Source: a virus
Length of the DNA: 23,014 nt
Direction: 5' to 3' (one strand)
IMG/VR virus record: IMGVR_UViG_3300006735_000280
Coordinates: 1 to 23,014 of that record
In this document: piece by piece, positions 8,054-13,813 of the stretch
Layout of the letters: every line of letters starts with the position of its first letter
Position numbering within the stretch: the first letter of the stretch is position 1
Translations under genes and position numbers: made by a program
The notes under the pieces: generated by a model
Database searches by the model: none
What the model was told of the DNA's origin: nothing
What the model saw: the letters and a program-made list of their open reading frames with translations, nothing else

Positions 8054-8734
8054 TCATGATTGTTGATTTATATATTCTTCTACTACTTTTGCAGCAACTT
8101 TATCTGCATTTTCATTTGGATGAGCATCATAAATAATTCTATTTTTTGGATGTTGCCAAACCCAATACTTTTTAGATAAATTACTTCTACCTGTCAAACC
8201 ACGTTTCATATTTTTTTCTGCATAATTTTTGTAATCTAAATCATCACAATCTTCTTCTTTTTTACAATAACCAGACTTACCCTCAAAAGACAAATGAATG
8301 TGTTTCATATTGTTATCTTGGAAAAATTTAACAAACTGATTATCTATATCTTCTCCAAAATCAAATGGATGTCTTAATGGATAACCACCAGTATTATATA
8401 GAAAGAAAATTACGTTAGAGTGTAAATTATTAATATCCAAAAGTAAATTTTTGTATTCAGTTAATAACTTTTCAATTGAATCTTGTTTGTTTTGTTGGAA
8501 AGAATGTACAAAATTTTGGTGTGTTTGTTTCGTATCACCACGTGAAAATGTCCTGATAGGTGTGGGTAATTGACACACTACAGCCTCTATCTCAACATTG
8601 TTTTGATAATTTTTTATTGTTTTTTCAATTAAAGATAATCCCTTACCATGTAAACTTCTTTTAATTGGACTTACAAGTTTTAAATAATCTGGCCATTTAT
8701 CCGTCCAACTACAACCAATACATAAAACTTTCAT
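8054..8734 (-). CDS. SGNH/GDSL hydrolase-like protein
   Basis: This 226-residue protein begins with a beta strand and 'IGCSWTDKWPDYL' (6-18), matching block I of the SGNH fold with Ser9 as candidate nucleophile (Cys replaces the usual Asp of GDS). It ends with 'IIYDAHPNENADKVAAKVV' (201-217), matching block V with Asp203 and His205. 'FFLYNTGGYP' (110-119) may contain the oxyanion Asn (114), but blocks II and III are not obvious. SGNH enzymes are esterases or deacetylases acting on glycans and lipids; several phages carry such proteins, but here the target is unknown and catalysis is inferred. It is not a standard T4 tail component and looks like an insertion between the chaperone and tape measure genes. 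The start overlaps the 30-aa ORF as ATGA. Confidence 0.72.
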   Translation of the reverse strand: MKVLCIGCSWTDKWPDYLKLVSPIKRSLHGKGLSLIEKTIKNYQNNVEIEAVVCQLPTPIRTFSRGDTKQTHQNFVHSFQQNKQDSIEKLLTEYKNLLLDINNLHSNVIFFLYNTGGYPLRHPFDFGEDIDNQFVKFFQDNNMKHIHLSFEGKSGYCKKEEDCDDLDYKNYAEKNMKRGLTGRSNLSKKYWVWQHPKNRIIYDAHPNENADKVAAKVVEEYINQQS

Positions 8735-8823
8735 TTGTATATAAATGGATCTTTGTATTTACTTTTTTTAAATTTAATCCAAAACTTAATTTTCTTATAA
8801 AACTTAGAAAGAATCTTTAACAT
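8731..8823 (-). CDS. Tiny cationic aromatic peptide ORF (30 aa)
   Basis: A 30-codon ORF starts at 8823 with a strong ribosome site (TTGGAG, 7 bases before ATG) and ends in a TGA that overlaps the SGNH start as ATGA. The peptide begins 'MLKILSKFYKKIKFWIKF' and has 11 Lys in 30 residues with eight aromatic residues and only one acidic residue (Asp). Plotted as a helix, the Lys side and the Ile/Leu/Phe/Trp side separate reasonably, giving an amphipathic cationic character. It could be a functional membrane-active or nucleic-acid-binding peptide, or simply a leader whose translation brings ribosomes to the SGNH start. AT-rich DNA favours Lys, Ile, Phe and Tyr codons, so composition alone is weak evidence; the ribosome site and overlap are the stronger arguments. 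Confidence 0.55.
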   Translation of the reverse strand: MLKILSKFYKKIKFWIKFKKSKYKDPFIYK

Positions 8824-8836
8824 TTATAATCTCCAA

Positions 8837-9070
8837 TTATAGTTGTCTTTGAATGGTTTTTGGTGGTTCTTGTGTGGTTGATGATTTATTATATGCAACA
8901 CTTTCTTTCTCTTTAATCTCAACCAACTTATTCATATAATATCTTCTCCAATGGACTGGCATATTATATAAATCATTAAAAGTGAATCCATTACTAAAAT
9001 GACACAATGAAAATATTTCATCGTGTATTGATTTTTTATAACTCTGACTTAGGCCAAAAAAACGTAACCC
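8837..9070 (-). CDS. gp51/gpT-like frameshifted extension of the gp26-like gene (no own start codon)
   Basis: An open frame between TAG at 9071-9073 and TAA at 8837-8839 lies +1 to the gp26-like gene and overlaps its last 35 bases. It has no ATG or GTG until the middle of the conserved-looking part. Its translation is protein-like: 'SYKKSIHDEIFSL', 'SNGFTFNDLYNMPVHWRRYY' and 'MNKLVEIKEKE', then a Pro/Gln tail. The 'IHDEIF...YNMP.W.R.YY' pattern resembles small proteins I associate with the position just after gp26-like genes in T4-like phages, possibly acting in hub or tape-measure assembly. The likely product is a fusion: gp26 residues 1-252, then a shift at TTTTTTT (9056-9062), then about 72 residues, about 324 in all. 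Alternatives are initiation at a TTG or a homopolymer sequencing error. Confidence 0.7.
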   Translation of the reverse strand, partial: GLRFFGLSQSYKKSIHDEIFSLCHFSNGFTFNDLYNMPVHWRRYYMNKLVEIKEKESVAYNKSSTTQEPPKTIQRQL

Positions 9071-9812
9071 CTATCGGTATATCTACCGTATGGGGCTCTC
9101 CTATTCCACTAACATACTCTGTAGTCATATCCACATCTGGTGTGATTGACTTTACATGCTTTCTAAACTCTTTTGTATCTAAAGAGAGAAACTGATTATC
9201 AACAAAATTATTTATTGTTTTTTTAGTCGTATCTCCATCTACAGAAATGATTTGTTGTTTTAAACGAGTGGTGAGTGTTGGATCTACGCCCGTAGATTTT
9301 GATATAGATTTTAGTGCCTTGACCGTTTGTTCTATTTCTGATTCATCTTTGTGAGTTAATAATTTAAATTCAATGACTCGTTTTGAATTGGGTAACTCAA
9401 ATGAAAATTTATTTTCACCACTTTCAAAAATAGAATCTTTTGGTGATGTAAATTTCAAAGTACTTAAATCCACCACGATTTCCTTTTTAAGTCCAGAATC
9501 AGGATCTACAATCTCTACGGTGTAATCTTTACCATATCCCAAAATTCTAGCACCCAACATAATCGCATTTTTATCACCAATCAACATATCATCTAACTTG
9601 ATTGATTTATCTGGAATTATAGACTCAAACAATTTATCTAAAACAATTCCCTTTTGAATCAGATTAGTAGAGGTTAAAATGTCCTCTTCTTTTGCAGTCA
9701 TATATTTTATCTCTATAGTACCACTTGAAAGTGGACTATCTTTTGGATATAATAATCCTTTTGAAGGCAAATCTAATACCTCAGTAGGAAAATCATATTG
9801 ATTTTCAGCCAT
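9036..9812 (-). CDS. T4 gp26-like baseplate hub / tail assembly chaperone-like protein
   Basis: This 258-residue protein has the hallmarks of the T4_baseplate (gp26-like) family: 'LPSKGLLYPKDSPL' (15-28), 'IKYMTAKEEDILTSTNLIQKG' type segment (35-55) and 'IKLDDMLIGDKNAIMLGARILGYG' type segment (71-94). In T4 gp26 (208 residues) takes part in hub assembly. The gene lies between tube and tape measure, exactly where long-tailed phages keep the gpG-type tail assembly chaperone, so a tape-measure chaperone role is a reasonable inference. The ORF ends 'GVTFFWPKSEL', but seven T at codons 251-253 allow a shift into the start-less frame extending to 8837. The start at 9812 has AAAGGAG 7 bases upstream. 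Confidence 0.82.
   Translation of the reverse strand: MAENQYDFPTEVLDLPSKGLLYPKDSPLSSGTIEIKYMTAKEEDILTSTNLIQKGIVLDKLFESIIPDKSIKLDDMLIGDKNAIMLGARILGYGKDYTVEIVDPDSGLKKEIVVDLSTLKFTSPKDSIFESGENKFSFELPNSKRVIEFKLLTHKDESEIEQTVKALKSISKSTGVDPTLTTRLKQQIISVDGDTTKKTINNFVDNQFLSLDTKEFRKHVKSITPDVDMTTEYVSGIGEPHTVDIPIGVTFFWPKSEL
9056..9062 (-). promoter_or_regulatory. Candidate programmed frameshift site (T7 run)
   Basis: On the coding strand the zero frame reads ACG TTT TTT TGG. A Phe tRNA on TTT can re-pair perfectly one base forward (next codon GGC) or two bases back (extra TTT, then GGC); either enters the open frame ending at 8837. A -1 shift instead reads TTG GCC TAA and stops at once. The zero-frame stop TAA comes 18 bases after the run. 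Frameshifts of this kind, mostly -1 but sometimes -2 or +1, are known for tail assembly chaperone pairs of long-tailed phages. I see no obvious stimulatory pseudoknot in the AT-rich sequence that follows. Confidence 0.6.
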
Positions 9813-9855
9813 ATTTAGCTCCTTTGAATACTATTTGAAATTAAAACCACTTACT

Positions 9856-9882
9856 ATTATAACCTTTGGTCGTTTATTTAGA
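9856..9882 (-). promoter_or_regulatory. Possible promoter upstream of the gp26-like gene
   Basis: About 45 bases upstream of the 9812 start the minus strand has a perfect TATAAT (9856-9861), and a little further upstream CTAAATAA (9875-9882), which resembles T4-like late promoter -10 elements. No good -35 box is present for the first. Either could drive the chaperone and tape measure genes; both are short motifs in AT-rich DNA and may be chance. Confidence 0.25.
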
Positions 9883-10026
9883 TGGTGATATCTTATCCTT
9901 AATTGGTTTAAGAACCATATCGAATATGATGTCATCATATTTAGTCGGGGTAAGTTTTACGATTTTCTCTACTGCGTAAAGAACTACCAAAACGTATTCC
10001 CAATTTGCCACTAACCATTCAGTCAT
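9874..10026 (-). CDS. Small single-membrane-segment protein (50 aa)
   Basis: A 50-codon ORF lies between the tube and gp26-like genes, with a strong ribosome site (AGGAG, 8 bases before ATG). The sequence starts 'MTEWLVANWEYVLVVLYAVE', giving a hydrophobic N-terminal helix (about 4-19) that could just span a membrane, and continues 'KIVKLTPTKYDDIIFDMVL' before a Lys-rich tail. The pattern of a short hydrophobic helix followed by 'LTPTK.DD' is one I associate with small phage membrane proteins of unknown role. It might be a holin-like or other inner-membrane-associated protein, or a minor tail part. The start is clear and the codon pattern is protein-like, so the gene is probably real; the function is unassigned. 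Confidence 0.75.
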   Translation of the reverse strand: MTEWLVANWEYVLVVLYAVEKIVKLTPTKYDDIIFDMVLKPIKDKISPSK

Positions 10027-10041
10027 TTTTATTCTCCTATT

Positions 10042-10533
10042 TTAGAACGACAATACTGCGTAATCGTAACGAAGTGTTAGAGTAATATCAGCGACGTCCG
10101 TTGTATTTGAAAAATCTAAGTCATTAAAGTTTGCTGATTGAATAAATGCACCATGTAATACCCACTCTTCTACCTTGTCACCTACTGGCCCTAATAGATT
10201 AAATCTAATCTCTTTTTTATACATATCTGAGTATCCCTCACGACCTGTTACTGCTTCGTGATGTTGGTTTACCCATTCCATTACAGCCTGTGCTCCACTT
10301 GGAACGATAGGATCATAAAGAGTTATTTCTAATTGTTCCCAAGTAGCTTTACCTTTAAGATATCTTTTGGTGTTGATATGATGCAATTCTATTTCATCAA
10401 AAGTAATGTTAGGTCTTGCCATTGCCTTTACAAAGTAAGAGGGTATATCTTCAATGTACATGATGAACCTATTTTTAGTTTTTGGTTCAAACGGTGTAAA
10501 AAAGATTTCGTCTTGATTCAGAATCTCGGCCAT
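10042..10533 (-). CDS. 19: Tail tube protein (T4 gp19-like)
   Basis: The inner tail tube is built of hexamer rings of this protein and is the conduit for DNA ejection. From the start I choose, the protein has 163 residues, the same length as T4 gp19. An upstream in-frame ATG (10587) and one at 10539 exist, but AGGAG at 10541-10545 lies 7 bases before the ATG at 10533 and only one base before the 10539 one, so 10533 is the likely start ('MAEILNQDEIFFTPFEPKTK'). Tube features include 'KNRFIMYIEDIPSYFVKAMARP', 'GKATWEQLEITLYDPIVPSG', 'LLGPVGDKVEEWVLHGAFI' and the closing 'DVADITLTLRYDYAVL' strand pair. It directly follows the sheath gene and terminator, as in T4 (18 then 19). Confident. Confidence 0.93.
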   Translation of the reverse strand: MAEILNQDEIFFTPFEPKTKNRFIMYIEDIPSYFVKAMARPNITFDEIELHHINTKRYLKGKATWEQLEITLYDPIVPSGAQAVMEWVNQHHEAVTGREGYSDMYKKEIRFNLLGPVGDKVEEWVLHGAFIQSANFNDLDFSNTTDVADITLTLRYDYAVLSF

Positions 10534-10575
10534 TTTCATTCTCCTGTTAATATGCCGTTTAAATGCTATTACATA

Positions 10576-10583
10576 TATAAATA
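10576..10583 (+). promoter_or_regulatory. T4-late-promoter-like TATAAATA on the opposite strand
   Basis: TATAAATA is the exact T4 late promoter -10 octamer, here oriented away from every annotated gene. Downstream on the same strand the terminator hairpin is followed by CTTTT, so a transcript of roughly 90-100 bases could be made. In AT-rich DNA the octamer can occur by chance, so this is a candidate only. Confidence 0.25.
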
Positions 10584-10584
10584 T

Positions 10585-10604
10585 CACTTTCTTAAAAAAA
10601 AGTG
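10585..10604. repeat. Inverted repeat CACTTT / AAAGTG
   Basis: A six-base-pair stem (10585-10590 with 10599-10604) around an eight-base A-rich loop, in the sheath-tube gap. It could be a weak hairpin in the tube gene leader on the minus strand. No T run follows a G/C-rich stem, so it is not a convincing terminator. Confidence 0.35.
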
Positions 10605-10649
10605 TTAAGGAAAGATATTGTTTTTTGAAGTTTTATAGAAGTTATTTTT

Positions 10650-10680
10650 AAAAAAAGAAAAACCCCAACCGAAATTGGGG
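10650..10680 (-). terminator. Rho-independent terminator after the sheath gene
   Basis: On the minus strand CCCCAA (10675-10680), loop TTTCGG, then TTGGGG (10663-10668) is followed directly by TTTTTCTTTTTTT. The hairpin lies 37 bases after the sheath stop codon. It also has CTTTT on the plus-strand side and so could act in both directions, though the minus-strand T run is much better. It would limit read-through from the fibre/sheath transcript into the tube and later genes. Confidence 0.88.
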
Positions 10681-10716
10681 CTTTTCATTATATGTCAGTT
10701 TACTTATAAAATAAAC

Positions 10717-13068
10717 TTATTCAGGAAATGTAGCTCCTGTTGGTTGAACAATGAAGTCCAATACAATAAACTCAGCTGTTCTTGTAGGTTGAATAAAGAT
10801 TTGACCTCTTAATTCATTTCTATCAACAACATCTGGTGTATTATTTGAATCATCCATTACCACTCTGAATGCACTTAGACCACTATTAGCCTGTACTGAA
10901 TTCAAATATGGATTAACAATACCTAAGAAACGATTTCTCGTTGCTGCTGTATTTTGTTCAAACACTAAGAATCTTGAAGAACTTGCAATAAACTTACGTA
11001 AAGCGATTAACAATCTTCTTACATTGATTCTATCAAGTGCTGATGGTTTTCCTTGTAATGTTTTTTGTCCAAACACCACTACACCTTGTTGTGGGAATGA
11101 AGCTATTGGATTAACACGACCTTCATAAAGTGTGTCTCTTTCTTTATGTGTTAGTCTTGTTTTTGCTTCCAATACACTTGTCAATCCACCACGATTTAAA
11201 CCAGCTGGTGCGAACCATTCGTGTGCTACACTATCGGTGTTAGCGATAACACCAGGAATCACAACTGATGGTGGAACCCAAATTGGTTTATTTTTGACTG
11301 GATCAAGAATCTTAACCCACGGATAATAAGTAGCCGCGTAATTAGTATCTATGGACTTAATATCACCAACAGCGTTAGTGACTGAACGTCCCCATCTTGA
11401 ACCATCCATTACGTAGAATGTGTCTGCTCTATCTTCTACTTTTGAGATAGCGTGATTAGTAACTTGAGTATGATACTCGTGTATAATACCAGGTGTTACC
11501 AACATATTCATATCAAACTCATCAGGATTACTTACAGCGTTAATTGCTCGTTTGTAAGCTACTGTACCACTTGCGTTTGCATTAGTACAATTAAATCCTT
11601 GTTGGTTTGTTGTTGAAATATCAGTACCAGTTGCTTTCAATGTAGTTGGATCATCTCCATCAAAACCGCCTTGGAAAGGAACAGCGAATTTTCTCTGTTC
11701 TTTAGCGGATAGTGTCATTGTGATTGCCTCTGTACCATCAGAATATGTGTCTGCTCCGATTTCACTAGCGTCAACTGTACCTACCATATTCTCTAAGGTG
11801 AACACAACATTATTACCAGTTCCTGCACTTGCAGGTAATGGAGCTAGATAGTTTTTATTATCTTGACTATTAAAATCCCAACCATAGTATTCATTTGTAT
11901 CAAACCTACCAGAACCAGTAGTAATGTGATCTGTATACTGATTTGTTTGGAAACTAGCACTTGGAACTGAAGTGGTTTGTAATACAGGATTAGTCACTGC
12001 TGCAAATCCATGAGGTAATGCATCTCCACTAATACCTTCAAGTTCTGTTTCATAATCACTAATATAGATATGTGGTGATTTGTTTGGCCAGTCACCATTG
12101 TAGGTGAGTTTACCATTTGAATCAATTGTTACGTATCTATCACCAATTTGTCTTGGTATGTAGTTTACTGAATCAGGATCAAAGTTAAGATTTGTAAACT
12201 CTTCTACTAATTGTCCGTCATCATTTTCACCTGGATTATTTTTTAATAGTCTAAGTGTAAAATCACCAAAGTCACTACCAGCAATATCTTCTTTTGCTCT
12301 CAAATCAGCAATACCCAACTTGTACTTATCATTAATATCCGTACCATGTGAACGTGTATTAACTTTAAACAAATTCTTTCTACTTCCACCAATTTCTTGT
12401 GAAATGATGTAAGGTGTAGTTGCAACTGAGTAATCGTGTGTGAAATCTTCTCCACTACCACTTGCTAAAGATGCAGAACCTACTGTTGAAGAGAATCCCT
12501 TTTCACATTGATACGTTTCAAAGTTTTTATACACATACAAATCTTTATTGGTGTCTTGTGGATCACTACTAAATACTTTTGTGAGGTAACTATCAGAGCC
12601 AGTATCAAATGAGGCTGTGTATGCCACACTATTTACTGTAAACATGAATTCACTCCAAGTTCTTTGACTATCATTGATGACAGCTTGACCACCACTTTCA
12701 ATATCTAAACTTGGACTTTTTCTTGAGGGTTTTAATACTGCCGCAACTGAATTCTGAGTAGAACTTGAAATACTTATATAAAGTGAATCAGATTGATATC
12801 CACCGATACCTAAAACTCTTACTATAGTTACAGCTGGTGCACCATTGTCAAAATACTCTTGTACTGTATATGGTACATAAAATCGTGTATCTAAACCACC
12901 GAAAGTATTTTCAAATTCAGAAAAACTCGTCAAAGTTGTCGGAACGAACGCCGGCCCTTTAACTGTTGGCCCTACTATTGCTGCTCCAATTTCACCAATT
13001 CCTTGTGGTAGAAATGAAACATCTCTTTCTCTGGTAAATACACCTGGACTAACGATTCGTTCAGCCAT
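10717..13068 (-). CDS. 18: Tail sheath protein (T4 gp18-like)
   Basis: The contractile sheath surrounds the tail tube and shortens to drive it through the cell envelope. This 783-residue protein starts 'MAERIVSPGVFTRERDVSF' and has the N-terminal 'GAAIVGPTVKGPAFVPT' segment usual in gp18 proteins. The conserved C-terminal domain has 'NPIASFPQQGVVVFGQKTLQ' and 'ALDRINVRRLLIALRKFIA' (about 650-690), 'LVFEQNTAATRNRFLGIV' and the final 'FIVLDFIVQPTGATFPE' strand that links neighbouring subunits. T4 gp18 has 659 residues; the extra 120 or so lie in the variable middle (about 100-560), which forms surface domains in this family. The ribosome site is AGGAG, 7 bases before ATG. It is followed by a terminator and then the tube gene. 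Confident. Confidence 0.96.
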   Translation of the reverse strand: MAERIVSPGVFTRERDVSFLPQGIGEIGAAIVGPTVKGPAFVPTTLTSFSEFENTFGGLDTRFYVPYTVQEYFDNGAPAVTIVRVLGIGGYQSDSLYISISSSTQNSVAAVLKPSRKSPSLDIESGGQAVINDSQRTWSEFMFTVNSVAYTASFDTGSDSYLTKVFSSDPQDTNKDLYVYKNFETYQCEKGFSSTVGSASLASGSGEDFTHDYSVATTPYIISQEIGGSRKNLFKVNTRSHGTDINDKYKLGIADLRAKEDIAGSDFGDFTLRLLKNNPGENDDGQLVEEFTNLNFDPDSVNYIPRQIGDRYVTIDSNGKLTYNGDWPNKSPHIYISDYETELEGISGDALPHGFAAVTNPVLQTTSVPSASFQTNQYTDHITTGSGRFDTNEYYGWDFNSQDNKNYLAPLPASAGTGNNVVFTLENMVGTVDASEIGADTYSDGTEAITMTLSAKEQRKFAVPFQGGFDGDDPTTLKATGTDISTTNQQGFNCTNANASGTVAYKRAINAVSNPDEFDMNMLVTPGIIHEYHTQVTNHAISKVEDRADTFYVMDGSRWGRSVTNAVGDIKSIDTNYAATYYPWVKILDPVKNKPIWVPPSVVIPGVIANTDSVAHEWFAPAGLNRGGLTSVLEAKTRLTHKERDTLYEGRVNPIASFPQQGVVVFGQKTLQGKPSALDRINVRRLLIALRKFIASSSRFLVFEQNTAATRNRFLGIVNPYLNSVQANSGLSAFRVVMDDSNNTPDVVDRNELRGQIFIQPTRTAEFIVLDFIVQPTGATFPE

Positions 13069-13174
13069 ATTTTTCTCCTATTTATTTAATTTATTATGGA
13101 TTACAATAAAACAATTTTTATCTTATATAAGTATAAGGCTAAAATCCCAAAATACATATACTTAGAAGTTTTTT
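13069..13174. other. Intergenic leader upstream of the sheath gene
   Basis: An AT-rich 106-base gap containing the palindrome CTTATATAAG (near 13123-13132) and the sheath ribosome site. AATAAATA (13079-13086, minus strand) lies directly against the ribosome site and is too close to be its promoter. No terminator hairpin is visible between the coiled-coil gene and the sheath gene. Confidence 0.35.
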
Positions 13175-13453
13175 TTAAGAATTTGGTGTAAATTCACCAC
13201 TGCCTACATCAAGACTACCTCTTCCATACTTTTCTTCGAGATTTTTTAACAATTCTTGTTCTTGGTTTCTCATATTAGTGAATTGTACTTCCAATTCCAT
13301 CAATTGATTTTCCACTTCATCTCGTTGTATGTCTAATTGTTGTCGTCTAAGATAAACGGCACCAATTGTGGTTTGTAGGTCTTTATAAGATTGTTGTACT
13401 TCTCTTATTGAATCAAGTTCTATAGATTGTAATTTAACTGTTTCTTTTGGCAT
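13175..13453 (-). CDS. Small coiled-coil protein before the sheath gene (92 aa)
   Basis: A 92-residue protein with a long coiled coil from about 10 to 75: heptads in 'LDSIREVQQSYKDLQTTIG' and 'LDIQRDEVENQLMELEVQFTNM', then 'NQEQELLKNLEEKYG'. It ends 'GRGSLDVGSGEFTPNS'. The 'EKYGxGxLDxxxGxFTP' ending is a pattern I associate with short hypothetical proteins of marine T4-like phages. It is encoded between the fibre genes and the sheath with a strong AAAGGAG ribosome site. A role as a structural or assembly protein of the tail or head is plausible but unassigned. Confidence 0.8.
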   Translation of the reverse strand: MPKETVKLQSIELDSIREVQQSYKDLQTTIGAVYLRRQQLDIQRDEVENQLMELEVQFTNMRNQEQELLKNLEEKYGRGSLDVGSGEFTPNS

Positions 13454-13504
13454 AATTATAACTCCTTTTAATATTAATAATATATATAATACTAATTTTT
13501 CAAA

Positions 13505-13813
13505 TTAATCTTTTAATTCATCTATTTCATTTAAAAGTTTTAACGAATCGACTTCTGATTTTAGTTCTTTGATAGATTCTATCAAAATTGGTACTAATTT
13601 ATTATAGTCTACAGACTTAAACTTTCCTCTACCATTCAATCCTTGTTGTTCTTTCACAAGTTCAGGAACGACAGCTTCAACTTCTTGTGCTAACACACCA
13701 ACATCATGTCCCATATCTTTTCGTTTCCAATCATACTCAACACCTCGAAGTTGCATCACCGTATCTAAACCATATTTCATATCTGTAATGTTTTCTTTCA
13801 AGTTCATATCGGA
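13505..13813 (-). other. Peptidase_S74 intramolecular chaperone domain
   Basis: Residues 1268-1369 of the long fibre. The conserved Ser-Asp (1268-1269), LKENI, the 'YDWKRKD' strand, 'GVLAQEVE' and a terminal coiled coil are present. Self-cleavage before Ser1268 is expected from the family. Confidence 0.88.

Larger units (their letters stand above)
10534..10716. other. Regulatory intergenic region between sheath and tube genes
   Basis: At 183 bases this is the largest gene-free gap in the window. It holds a strong terminator hairpin (10650-10680), a second inverted repeat CACTTT...AAAGTG (10585-10604) and an exact TATAAATA on the plus strand (10576-10583). On the minus strand the same place reads GTGATATTTATATATG, which might include a -10-like element for the tube gene. 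It therefore probably separates the sheath transcript from the tube transcript. Confidence 0.5.

Noticed and set aside
10534-10587. An 18-residue N-terminal extension of the tube protein from the upstream ATG at 10587
   Set aside because: No ribosome site precedes that ATG, the extension is unlike tube proteins, and AGGAG sits at correct spacing only for the ATG at 10533, giving the normal 163 residues.
13079-13086. AATAAATA before the sheath gene as a T4-like late promoter
   Set aside because: It abuts the GGAG ribosome site; transcription starting a few bases downstream would leave that site out of the mRNA, so it is unlikely to be the sheath promoter.
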